Source: JASGIT01 sp047601665
GTDB lineage: Bacteria > Pseudomonadota > Gammaproteobacteria > Burkholderiales > Burkholderiaceae_C
Length of the DNA: 64,000 bases
Assembly (NCBI GenBank): GCA_047601665.1
Contig: JASGIT010000001.1
Coordinates: 186,001-250,000, forward strand
Direction of reading: 5' to 3'
Below the pieces are notes generated by a model that was not told the origin of the DNA, made no database searches, and was given only the letters and a program-made list of their open reading frames with translations. A program made the translations under genes and the position numbers. Shown here in pieces: positions 56,978 through 64,000 of this stretch (positions within the stretch are counted from its first letter, which is position 1; each line of letters opens with the position of its first letter).

Positions 56978-57005
56978 CGCCGCGCACTGCCCACAATGCG
57001 CAGCC

Positions 57006-57875
57006 ATGAGAAGCAAATTGTTCGTCCCCGGCTCGCGCCCCGAGCTGTTCGCCAAGGCGCTGGCCAGCGATGCCGACGCCCTCTCCTTCGACCTGGAAGA
57101 CGCCGTGGCCGAGCCGCGCAAGGCCGAAGCGCGGGCGCTGCTCGGCGCCTTCCTGCAAAGCCCCGAGGCGCGGGCGACGCGCAAGACGCTGATCGTGCGC
57201 GTGAACGCCATGGACACGCCCCACTTCGCCGCCGACGTGGCGGAGGTGGTGCGCCCCGGCCTGCACCTGCTGAACCTGCCCAAGCCCGAGAGCCCCGAGG
57301 CCGTGGCACACGCCGCCGCGCTGGCGGCCCAGGCCGCCCAGGCCCACGGCATGGGCGAGCCGCCGCGCCTGCTGCTCAACATCGAAACCCCCAAGGCCCT
57401 GCGCACCGCCGCCGCGCTGGCCGGCGCGCACCCGCTGGTGGCGGGCCTGCAGCTGGGCCTGGGCGATCTGTTCGAGCCCTACGGCGTGCACCGGCGCGAG
57501 CCCGGCGCCTTGCAGCAGGCGCTGTTCACCGTGCGCATGGCGGCGGCGGAGGCCGGCGTGTTCGCCTATGACGGCGCGTTTGCCGACATCCGCGACGCCG
57601 ACGGCTTCCGCGCCGAGGCCGAACTCTCGCGCCGCCTGGGTTTCATCGGCAAAAGCTGCATCCACCCCAGCCAGATCGCGCTGGCCAACGCCGTCTACCA
57701 GCCCACCGAGGCCGAACTGGCCCACGCCCTGCGCGTGGTGCAGGCCGCGCAGGAAGCCGAGGCCAGCGCCACCGGCGCCTACGTGGTGGACGGCAAGATG
57801 ATCGACCGCCCCTTCGTGCTGCGCGCCCAGGGCATCGTGGCCCGCGCGCGGGCCGCGGGACTGATTTCAACGTAA
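57006..57875 (+). CDS. HpcH/HpaI aldolase / CitE-like CoA-ester lyase
   Basis: 289-aa TIM-barrel of the citrate-lyase beta family. RSKLFVPGSRPELFAKAL, the metal-binding Asp/Glu in FDLEDAVAEPRKAEAR, Arg in VNAMDTPHF, Glu in LLNIETPKAL, and KSCIHPSQI. CitE-like enzymes cleave or form malyl-CoA, citramalyl-CoA or related esters. With the CoA-transferase two genes on, it likely cleaves a hydroxyacyl-CoA. Confidence 0.88.
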   Translation: MRSKLFVPGSRPELFAKALASDADALSFDLEDAVAEPRKAEARALLGAFLQSPEARATRKTLIVRVNAMDTPHFAADVAEVVRPGLHLLNLPKPESPEAVAHAAALAAQAAQAHGMGEPPRLLLNIETPKALRTAAALAGAHPLVAGLQLGLGDLFEPYGVHRREPGALQQALFTVRMAAAEAGVFAYDGAFADIRDADGFRAEAELSRRLGFIGKSCIHPSQIALANAVYQPTEAELAHALRVVQAAQEAEASATGAYVVDGKMIDRPFVLRAQGIVARARAAGLIST

Positions 57876-57888
57876 AGGAGACGACACC

Positions 57889-58851
57889 GTGCAAAAACGC
57901 ACCCTCATCCTGGCCGCCGCGCTGGCTGCTGCAGCCAGCCTGGCCCACGCCCAGCCCTACCCCGCCAAGCCGATCACCATGGTCGTGCCCTACCCGCCCG
58001 GCGGCTCGAACGACGTGTTCGCGCGTGTCATCGCCAAGGAACTGGGCGACCTGCTCAAGCAGCCCGTTATCGTGGACAACCGCCCCGGCGCCAGCGGCAA
58101 CACCGGCACCGCCTATGCGGCCAAGGCCGCGCCGGACGGCTACACGCTGGTGGCCGTGTCGTCCAGCATGACCACCAACGCCGCCGTGCAGGCCAAGCTG
58201 CCGTTCGACCCCGTGAAGAGCTTCGCGCCTGTCGCCATGTTCGCCCAGGGCCCGTTCGTGGTGGCGGTGAACAACGACTTCCCGGCCAAAACGCCCGCCG
58301 AACTGGTGCGCGAGGTCAAGGCCCATCCTAACCAGTACAACTACGCCACCTCGGGCACGGGCAGCGTGAACCACTTCGCGACCGAGCTGCTGCGCTCCAT
58401 GGCGCCGGGCTTCGACATCACCCACGTGCCCTACAAGGGCCAGGGCCCCGCCGTCACGGACGTGATCGGCAACCAGGTGCAGATGATGATTTCGAGCGGC
58501 CCGTCCATCCTGCCCATGGTGCGCGGCGGCAAGCTGCGCACCATTGCCATCACCAGCCTGAAGCCCAGCCCCATCGCGCCCGACCTGCCGCCCATGAGCA
58601 CGGCGGTGCCGGGCTACGAGTTCTCGCTGTGGTGGGGCGTGCTCGCGCCCGCGGGCACGCCGCCCGCCATCGTCAACCAGCTGAACCACGCCGTGAACCA
58701 GGTGCTCGCCAAGCCCGAGATCAAGGCCAACTTCCTGCGCGAAGGCGCAATCGCCAACCCGCTCACGCCCGCGCAGTTCGCCGACACGATCCAGAAGGAC
58801 GTGGCGCGCTGGAAGGCGCTGGCCAAAGACCGCGACATCCACGCGGACTGA
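57889..58851 (+). CDS. Bug/TctC-family tripartite tricarboxylate solute-binding protein
   Basis: 320 aa. Signal peptide (MQKRTLILAAALAAAASLAHA), mature YPAKPITMVVPYPPGGSNDVFAR with the conserved ligand-binding PYPPGG loop, DNRPGASGNTGT. GTG start at 57889 with AAAGGAGA upstream. No TctA/TctB membrane subunits are in the operon. Confidence 0.92.
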   Translation: MQKRTLILAAALAAAASLAHAQPYPAKPITMVVPYPPGGSNDVFARVIAKELGDLLKQPVIVDNRPGASGNTGTAYAAKAAPDGYTLVAVSSSMTTNAAVQAKLPFDPVKSFAPVAMFAQGPFVVAVNNDFPAKTPAELVREVKAHPNQYNYATSGTGSVNHFATELLRSMAPGFDITHVPYKGQGPAVTDVIGNQVQMMISSGPSILPMVRGGKLRTIAITSLKPSPIAPDLPPMSTAVPGYEFSLWWGVLAPAGTPPAIVNQLNHAVNQVLAKPEIKANFLREGAIANPLTPAQFADTIQKDVARWKALAKDRDIHAD

Positions 58852-58855
58852 CACC

Positions 58856-60007
58856 ATGACCCCCATCGAACGTACCGGCCCGCGCGGCCCCCTCTCCGGC
58901 GTGCGCGTGCTCGACCTGAGCGCCTACATCGCCGGGCCCTACGGCTGCTCGCTGCTGGCCGACCAGGGGGCCGAGGTCATCAAGATCGAGCCGCCCGTGG
59001 GCGACAACCTGCGCAAGTACCCGTCCACGCTGGCCGCTGAAAGCCGCGCCTTCGTGGGCGTGAACCGCAGCAAATGGGGCGTGGTGCTGGACCTGAAGCA
59101 GGAGGCCGACCACACCGCGCTGATGCGCCTGGTGCGCGACGCCGACGTGCTGGTGCACAACTTCCGCCCCGGCGTGCCCGAGCGGCTGGGCATCGGCTTC
59201 GACCAGCTGACCGCGCTGCACCCGCGCCTGATCTATTGCAGCGTGACGGGCTACGGCCAGACCGGCCCGCTCAAGGCCAAGGCGGGCTACGACCAGGTGC
59301 TGCAAACGCTGACCGGCATGTGCACCATGCAGGGCAAGGCGGACGGCCCGCCCGAGATCCTCTACGGCTCGGTGGTCGACTACTACGCGGCGGCGCTGGT
59401 GGCGAGCGGCGTGGCCTCGGCCCTGTACGAGCGCGAGAAAAGCGGCCTGGGCCAGCACGTGGGCGTGTCGCTGCTGCGCGCCGCGCTCACCATGCAGTCG
59501 GCGCGGCTGGTGTGGGCCGAGGGCGAGCCGCGCGACGTGGGCGGGCGCGACATGCGCTCGGGCGGCATCACGGGCATCCACCCCACCAAGCAGGGGCACC
59601 TGTACCTGTCCGCCAACACCCAGCACTTCTGGGCCGCGCTGTGCCAGAAGGCGGGCCTGCCCCACCTGGCTGCCGACGAGCGCTACGACACCGTGCGCAA
59701 GCGCGCCCAGCACCACGCCGAACTGGTGCCCCTGCTGCGCCAGGCCCTGGCCGCGCGCACCGCGCTCGAATGGGAAGCGCTGTTCGGCGAGGAGGTGCCC
59801 TGCGCCGCCGCCCGCGCCGTCGAGGACATGTTCGACCACCCGCAGGTGCTGGCCGAGGGGCTGATCGAGCGCTTCGACCACCCCACGCTGGGCAGCTACC
59901 GGGGCTTTGCCGGGCCCATCGGATTCAGCCGCACGCCCGGCCCCGCGCCGTTTGCCGCGCCCACGCTGGGGCAGCACACGGCGGCGCTGAAGGAGCCCGG
60001 CGCGTGA
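58856..60007 (+). CDS. CaiB/BaiF family CoA-transferase
   Basis: 383-aa class III CoA-transferase. Nucleophile Asp in GSVVDYYAAALVA, plus RVLDLSAYIAGPYGCSLLADQGAEVIKIE. Would transfer CoA from an acyl-CoA donor to the pathway's carboxylate. 4-bp overlap with the next gene. Confidence 0.92.
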   Translation: MTPIERTGPRGPLSGVRVLDLSAYIAGPYGCSLLADQGAEVIKIEPPVGDNLRKYPSTLAAESRAFVGVNRSKWGVVLDLKQEADHTALMRLVRDADVLVHNFRPGVPERLGIGFDQLTALHPRLIYCSVTGYGQTGPLKAKAGYDQVLQTLTGMCTMQGKADGPPEILYGSVVDYYAAALVASGVASALYEREKSGLGQHVGVSLLRAALTMQSARLVWAEGEPRDVGGRDMRSGGITGIHPTKQGHLYLSANTQHFWAALCQKAGLPHLAADERYDTVRKRAQHHAELVPLLRQALAARTALEWEALFGEEVPCAAARAVEDMFDHPQVLAEGLIERFDHPTLGSYRGFAGPIGFSRTPGPAPFAAPTLGQHTAALKEPGA

Positions 60008-60840
60008 CAGCGGCCTGGCCCGAGCCGCCGCCCGGCGCCTGCGATGCGCACCTGCATGTGTTCGACGCGCGCTTTCCCGCCGAGGCGCCGCACGCCATGC
60101 GGGCCGGCGCCACCGCGGCCGACTACCAAGCGCTGCGCCAGCGCCTGGGGCTGCGGCGCGCCGTCATCGTGCAGCCCCGCGCACACGGCACCGACAACCG
60201 CGCCACGCTCGACGCCATCTGCGCACTGGGGCCACGGCACACGCGCGGCATTGCCGTGCTGCGGCCGGATGTGGACGACGCCCAACTGCGCGCGCTGCAC
60301 GACGGCGGCATCCGCGGCATCCGCTTCTCGCTCTACACCGACCGCGACGCCATGGTGAGTCTGGACATGCTGGAGCCGCTGGCCCGCCGCGTGGCCACGC
60401 TGGGCTGGCACGTGCAGCTGCACTGGCGCGCCGACCAGATCGCGGACCAGCGCGCGCTGCTGCAACGCCTGCCCTGCGCCATCGTTTTCGACCACATGGC
60501 ACGCCTGCCAGTGCACGAAGGCGCGCGCCACCCGGCCTTCGGCGTGGTGCGCGAGCTGGTGCAGCAGGGCCGCGCCTGGGTCAAGCTCTCAGGCCCCTAC
60601 CTCAACAGCGCGCAGGGGCTGGCCATGGGCTATGCCGACAGCGACGCGCTGGCCCGGGCCTGGGTGCGCGAGGCGCCCGAACGCCTCGTCTGGGGCAGCG
60701 ACTGGCCGCACGTGACCGAAACGGCCCACCCGCCCGACACCGCGCTGCTGCTGGCCCTGCTGGGCCGCTGGATACCCGACGCCGCCACGCGCGAGCGGGT
60801 GCTCGTGGCCAACCCGGCCGCGCTCTACGGATTCGAATGA
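60004..60840 (+). CDS. Amidohydrolase-family lactonase (LigI-like)
   Basis: 278 aa, TIM-barrel. CDAHLHVFDARFP at the N-terminus supplies the HxH motif, HMARLP in the middle, and a C-terminal catalytic Asp in VWGSDWPH. These match the 2-pyrone-4,6-dicarboxylate lactonase / metal-optional COG3618 type. GTG start at 60004 overlapping the CoA-transferase stop. The natural substrate is probably a lactone of a dicarboxylic acid. Confidence 0.87.
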   Translation: MTAAWPEPPPGACDAHLHVFDARFPAEAPHAMRAGATAADYQALRQRLGLRRAVIVQPRAHGTDNRATLDAICALGPRHTRGIAVLRPDVDDAQLRALHDGGIRGIRFSLYTDRDAMVSLDMLEPLARRVATLGWHVQLHWRADQIADQRALLQRLPCAIVFDHMARLPVHEGARHPAFGVVRELVQQGRAWVKLSGPYLNSAQGLAMGYADSDALARAWVREAPERLVWGSDWPHVTETAHPPDTALLLALLGRWIPDAATRERVLVANPAALYGFE

Positions 60841-60870
60841 AGCAATGACAACGACGCAAGGAGACATGGC

Positions 60871-61836
60871 ATGAAAAAACCCGTCCTGACCCTGGCCGCG
60901 CTGGCCGCACTGGCCCTGGCGCATGGGGGCGCCAGCGCCGCCGGCTACCCCGAACAGATCATCACCATCGTGGTGCCGTTCTCCGCCGGCGGCGGCGCGG
61001 ACAACGCGGCCCGCATCATCGCCCAGGGCCTGGGCCAGGTGAGCGGCCAGAGCGTGATCATCGACAACCGCGCCGGCGCCAGCGGCTCCATCGGCGCCGC
61101 CTTCGTGGCGCACGCCAAGCCCGACGGCTATACCGTGCTGTACGACGCATCGTCGTTCGCCATCAACCCGGCGCTGCGCAAGCTGCCCTACGACCCGGCG
61201 AAGGACTTCACCCCGGTATCGCAAGCCATCCGCGTGCCCAACATCCTGGTGGCCGCGCCGACCTCGCCCTACAACAACCTGTCCGACTTCGTGCGCGCCG
61301 CCCAGGCCCAGCCCGGCAAGCACACCTATGCCTCGTACGGCCCGGGCAGCCTCGCGCAGATGGCGGGCGAGCTGCTGAAGATCGGCGCGAAGATCGACGC
61401 CGTCCACGTACCCTACAAGGGCGGCGCGCCGGCCATCGTCGATGTGATGGGCGGCCAGGTGGACGTGTATTTCGCCAACGCGGCATCGAGCCTCTCCTAC
61501 ATCAAGGCCGGCAAGCTCAAGGCCCTGGCCGTGTCCTCGCGCGACCGGATGCCCGAGCTGCCGGGCGTGCCCACGGTGCGCGAGTCGGGCATCAAGGACT
61601 TCGAGGTCGAGGAATGGAACGGCTTCTTCGTGCCGGCGGGCACCCCTGCCGAGGTCGTCGCCCGGCTGCAGGAGCTGGTGCAGAAGGCCCTGGCCCTGCC
61701 CGCCACGAAAAGCGGCCTGGAAAAGCTGGGCCTCACGCCCGTGGGCAGCAGCGCGGCGCAGTTCTCCAGCTTCGTCACCGCCGAGCGTGCGCGCTGGGAA
61801 CAGGTGGTGAAGACCAACCACATCACCGTCAACTGA
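60871..61836 (+). CDS. Second Bug/TctC-family solute-binding protein
   Basis: 321 aa. Signal peptide (MKKPVLTLAALAALALAHGGASA), YPEQIITIVVPFSAGGGADNAARII and DNRAGASGSIGA. A different paralogue from the first in this operon. Ends ...VVKTNHITVN; a 27-bp copy of the end of this gene recurs at 63428-63454. Confidence 0.92.
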   Translation: MKKPVLTLAALAALALAHGGASAAGYPEQIITIVVPFSAGGGADNAARIIAQGLGQVSGQSVIIDNRAGASGSIGAAFVAHAKPDGYTVLYDASSFAINPALRKLPYDPAKDFTPVSQAIRVPNILVAAPTSPYNNLSDFVRAAQAQPGKHTYASYGPGSLAQMAGELLKIGAKIDAVHVPYKGGAPAIVDVMGGQVDVYFANAASSLSYIKAGKLKALAVSSRDRMPELPGVPTVRESGIKDFEVEEWNGFFVPAGTPAEVVARLQELVQKALALPATKSGLEKLGLTPVGSSAAQFSSFVTAERARWEQVVKTNHITVN

Positions 61837-61859
61837 CCGGCGGCACAGGAGCAAGGCCC

Positions 61860-62312
61860 ATGACCGATACCCGGCAAGACAGCCTGCGGCGTGGACTGGA
61901 CAACCGCCGCCAGGTGCTGGGCGACGAGTGGGTGGAGCAATCCATCGCCCGCGCCAATGCACTGAACGTGGAGTTCCAGCGCATGATCACCGCCTATGCC
62001 TGGGATGGCATCTGGAGCCGGCCGGGGCTGGACCGGCGCACCCGCCGCATCATGGTGCTGGCCACCACCGCCGCCATGGGGCGCTGGGAGGAGTTCGAGC
62101 TGCACGTCCGCACCGGGCTGCTGGCCGACCCGGGCGACCCGCAGGCCGCGCCGCTGGACGTGGACACCATCAAGGAGGTGCTGCTGCAGACCGCCGTCTA
62201 CGCCGGCGTGCCCGCGGGCAACACCGGCATGGCCATCGCCCTGAAGGTGCTGCGGGAGCTGGGCCGCACCCCGCCGCCCGTCGCCTTCCACCCCGGCAGG
62301 GAGGCCGCATGA
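61860..62312 (+). CDS. Carboxymuconolactone decarboxylase-family protein (PcaC-like)
   Basis: 150 aa. CMD fold: DRRTRRIMVLATTAAMGRWEEFELHVRTGL and IKEVLLQTAVYAGVPAGNTGMAIALKV. All family landmarks of PcaC-type decarboxylases are kept. Four bases later the 275-bp palindromic element begins. Confidence 0.87.
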   Translation: MTDTRQDSLRRGLDNRRQVLGDEWVEQSIARANALNVEFQRMITAYAWDGIWSRPGLDRRTRRIMVLATTAAMGRWEEFELHVRTGLLADPGDPQAAPLDVDTIKEVLLQTAVYAGVPAGNTGMAIALKVLRELGRTPPPVAFHPGREAA

Positions 62313-62315
62313 CGT

Positions 62316-62590
62316 CTAGGGTGTGTCATCAATCAATTCCCCCACGCGCTGGCCCCGCAATGCGGATGGATGCGCGAAGCGGGGCGCAGCCAATAGCCGT
62401 AGCTATTGGCAAGCCACGCGACAAAGCAGACGCCGCATTGCGGGGCCAGCCCGGAGGGAAGGTCATGCGGGCGGTACATTGCGTCGTTGCGGCTCGCTTG
62501 TGTAGCAGAGCTACACGGCACTCACCGCGCCTAGCACTGCACCGCCCGCATGACCTTCGCGTGGAGGAATTGATTGATGACACACCCTAG
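62316..62590. mobile_element. 275-bp MITE-like element with three-way-junction symmetry
   Basis: Perfect 25-bp terminal inverted repeats (62316-62340 and 62566-62590, beginning CTAGGGTGTGTCATCAATC) extend to a 33-bp outer stem with one mismatch (62316-62348 / 62558-62590). Inside are two hairpins: arms at 62348-62365 / 62433-62450 (18 bp perfect) with an inner GCCAATAGC / GCTATTGGC, and arms at 62459-62475 / 62541-62557 (17 bp perfect) with an inner GTGTAGC / GCTACAC. No transposase. The flanking CTAG with TA at each end fits IS630-family targeting (inference). The right end carries the RBS and start of the next gene. Confidence 0.85.
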
Positions 62591-63368
62591 CCAGCACCCC
62601 GAAGCCCGGCTGCATTCCGTGGTCGAGGGCCAGGGCCCGCTGGTGGTGCTCAGCCATGCGCTGGGCTGCGATCTGCACATGTGGGACGAAGTGGCGGCCC
62701 TGCTGCGCCGGCATTACACCGTCGCCCGCTACGACCACCGCGGCCATGGCCGCTCCCCGGGCGGCGATACCCCCTTCTCGATGGATGACCTGGCGCACGA
62801 TGCCGCGGCCCTCATCGCCCGCCTCGGCCTGGGGCCGGCGCACTTCGTCGGTGTCTCCATGGGCGGCATGGCCGCGCAGGCGCTGGCGGCGCTGCACCCG
62901 GCGCAGTTGCGCTCCATCGTCGTCGCGCACTCCGCCAGCCACTATGGCGCCGAGGCCCGCGCGGGCTGGCAGGCGCGCATCGAGACCGTGCGCACCCGGG
63001 GCATGGAGGCAATCGCCGACGGCGCACTGCAGCGCTGGTTGGGCGCGGCCTATGCCGCCGCCCATCCGCAGCGCGTGGCCGCGCTGCGCGGCACCCTGGT
63101 GCGCACCGCGCCGCTGCCCTACATGCACGCCTGCGCGGCCGTGGCCGGCATCGCGCTGCACGAGCGCAATGGCCGCATCCGCTGCCCCAGCCTGGTGATC
63201 GCCGGACGGCGCGACGAGGCGACGCCGCCGGCGCTGTCCGAGGCCATCGCGGCGCAGATTCCCGGCGCCCGGCTGGCCACCATCGACACGGCCCACCTCG
63301 GCTGCGTGGAGCAGCCCCAGGCATTTGCCGAGGCGGTGCAGGAGTTTCTGGGCCGCCAGCCTGCCTGA
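62577..63368 (+). CDS. Alpha/beta hydrolase (PcaD-like enol-lactonase)
   Basis: 263 aa. Catalytic Ser94 in FVGVSMGGM, Asp in IAGRRDEATPP, His in DTAHLGCVEQP; N-terminal VVLSHALGCDLHMWDEV oxyanion region. Family PcaD/3-oxoadipate enol-lactonase; with the CMD and LigI-like enzymes it suggests a lactone pathway. The ATG at 62577, its first codons MTHP and the GGAGGA at 62563-62568 all lie inside the palindromic element's right end. Confidence 0.88.
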   Translation: MTHPSQHPEARLHSVVEGQGPLVVLSHALGCDLHMWDEVAALLRRHYTVARYDHRGHGRSPGGDTPFSMDDLAHDAAALIARLGLGPAHFVGVSMGGMAAQALAALHPAQLRSIVVAHSASHYGAEARAGWQARIETVRTRGMEAIADGALQRWLGAAYAAAHPQRVAALRGTLVRTAPLPYMHACAAVAGIALHERNGRIRCPSLVIAGRRDEATPPALSEAIAAQIPGARLATIDTAHLGCVEQPQAFAEAVQEFLGRQPA

Positions 63369-63427
63369 AGCGATATCACAAAAATCCGCTGGCAGCGGAT
63401 GCGGCGGATGCGGGCTTTTTCGCCATC

Positions 63428-63454
63428 AAGACCAACCGCATCACCGTCCACTGA
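63428..63454 (+). pseudogene. Remnant of a Bug gene 3' end (27-bp direct repeat)
   Basis: AAGACCAACCGCATCACCGT followed by CCACTGA differs at only two of 27 bases from the last nine codons of the Bug gene at 61810-61836, in the same orientation and ending in the same stop. Flanks the PcaC-element-PcaD block as a direct repeat. Confidence 0.65.
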
Positions 63455-63491
63455 GCGCCTGGCCGGGCATCGCGCCCGGACATTCCATAAA

Positions 63492-63507
63492 CTGTATATT
63501 TATACAG
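63492..63507 (+). promoter_or_regulatory. LexA (SOS) box
   Basis: CTGTATATTTATACAG: perfect CTG-N10-CAG with AT-rich centre and full dyad symmetry. Ends 2 bp before the radical SAM start codon. Confidence 0.88.
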
Positions 63508-63509
63508 TT

Positions 63510-64000
63510 ATGGAATTGCAACGCAAACTTTTCATCCTCGCCGACGCCGCCAAGTACGACGCCAGCTGCGCCTCCAGCGGCTCGCAGCGGCGCGACTCGC
63601 TGGACGGCCGGGGGCTGGGCTCGGTCATGGGCGCGGGCATCTGCCACAGCTACGCGCCGGACGGGCGCTGCATCTCGCTGCTCAAGATCCTGCTGACCAA
63701 TTTCTGCATCTTCGACTGCCGCTACTGCATCAGCCGCAAAAGCTCGAACGTGCAGCGCGCGCGCTTCACGGTGGACGAGGTGGTGCAGCTCACGCTGGAC
63801 TTCTACCGGCGCAACTGCATCGAGGGGCTGTTCCTCTCCAGCGGCATCATCCGCTCCAGCGACTACACGATGGAGCAGCTGGTCGAGGTCGCGCGCCGCC
63901 TGCGCGAGGAGCACGATTTCCGCGGCTACATCCATCTCAAGACCATTCCCGACGCGGCGCCCGAGCTGCTGGCGCTCGCGGGCCGCCATGCGGACCGGCT
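63510..64000 (+). CDS. Radical SAM DNA modification/repair protein (partial, runs off window)
   Basis: First 163 codons of a TIGR03916-type putative DNA modification/repair radical SAM protein. N-terminus MELQRKLFILADAAKYDASC is family-typical; CxxxCxxC cluster in NFCIFDCRYC binds the [4Fe-4S]/SAM. ATG is 2 bp past a LexA box and no Shine-Dalgarno is visible, suggesting a leaderless or near-leaderless SOS transcript. Partner uracil-DNA glycosylase-like gene expected just beyond the window. Confidence 0.88.
   Translation, partial: MELQRKLFILADAAKYDASCASSGSQRRDSLDGRGLGSVMGAGICHSYAPDGRCISLLKILLTNFCIFDCRYCISRKSSNVQRARFTVDEVVQLTLDFYRRNCIEGLFLSSGIIRSSDYTMEQLVEVARRLREEHDFRGYIHLKTIPDAAPELLALAGRHADR

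Noticed and set aside
63386..63420. Short GCGGAT tandem and ATCCGCT/AGCGGAT hairpin after the hydrolase
   Set aside because: Weak 7-bp stem and only a T5 downstream; possible terminator but not strong enough to annotate.

Overview
The window is a 64 kb piece of a high-GC chromosome from a beta-proteobacterium, most likely family Comamonadaceae (the Acidovorax/Diaphorobacter/Comamonas group). The evidence is the block gyrA-serC-pheA-tyrA-aroA/cmk-rpsA-ihfB-lapA-lapB with a fused aroA-cmk, two Bug/TctC-type solute-binding proteins, a PHB phasin, a trimeric porin and an aat-bpt pair. Genes are tightly packed, with many 1-4 bp stop/start overlaps. No rRNA, CRISPR array, prophage or complete insertion sequence is visible. 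There is one tRNA (Arg-TCT).

Layout. 0.1-1.1 kb: porin. 1.3-7.7 kb: metal-resistance cluster (CadR/PbrR-type regulator divergent from a Zn/Cd/Pb P-type ATPase, a His/Cys-rich exported protein, a TolC-like lipoprotein, a Tat-exported multicopper oxidase and a CusF-like protein). 7.8-9.1 kb: cbpA-cbpM. 9.2-11.5 kb: P1 peptidase plus TAXI binding protein. 11.6-18.7 kb: ettA (minus), rhlE, an endonuclease/phosphatase-fold protein, an M14-like lipoprotein that has lost metal ligands, and a GST. 18.8 kb: tRNA-Arg. 19.1-19.7 kb: OmpA-like protein (minus). 19.9-31.4 kb: the gyrA-to-lapB housekeeping block. 31.5-37.7 kb: six-gene Mrp/Pha cation/proton antiporter operon. 37.8-45.0 kb: LOG-family protein, then a minus-strand run (rmuC, 2-hydroxyacid dehydrogenase, antiporter, pncB, thioesterase, HDAC-family protein). 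45.2-47.4 kb: phasin, aat, bpt. 47.5-54.2 kb: minus-strand iron-uptake operon (FecI-type sigma, FecR, STN-type TonB receptor, DUF3649, PepSY and DUF3325 membrane proteins) behind a Fur-like box. 54.4-63.4 kb: IclR and TonB-domain lipoprotein, molbindin, LysR, then a catabolic operon (CitE-like lyase, Bug, CaiB CoA-transferase, LigI-like amidohydrolase, second Bug, CMD, alpha/beta hydrolase). 63.5 kb to the end: start of an SOS-box-controlled radical SAM DNA-repair protein.

Three signals stand out. (1) A 275-bp element at 62316-62590 has near-perfect terminal inverted repeats enclosing two long hairpins, so one strand can fold as a three-way junction. Its right end supplies the ribosome-binding site and start codon of the downstream hydrolase. 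(2) A dispersed palindromic repeat of about 50 bp (core AGCGCT-N-AGCGCT between TAGCTGCCAGC and GGCCGATTT) occurs at the 3' ends of many genes. It has also apparently been domesticated inside two reading frames: the CusF-like signal peptide and the MrpA C-terminus. (3) A perfect CTG-N10-CAG LexA box ends two bases before the start codon of the radical SAM gene.

All functional calls are from sequence reading only; no database search was run. There is no gene-free stretch above about 300 bp apart from the tRNA region, and the intergenic gaps of 200-270 bp are described individually.
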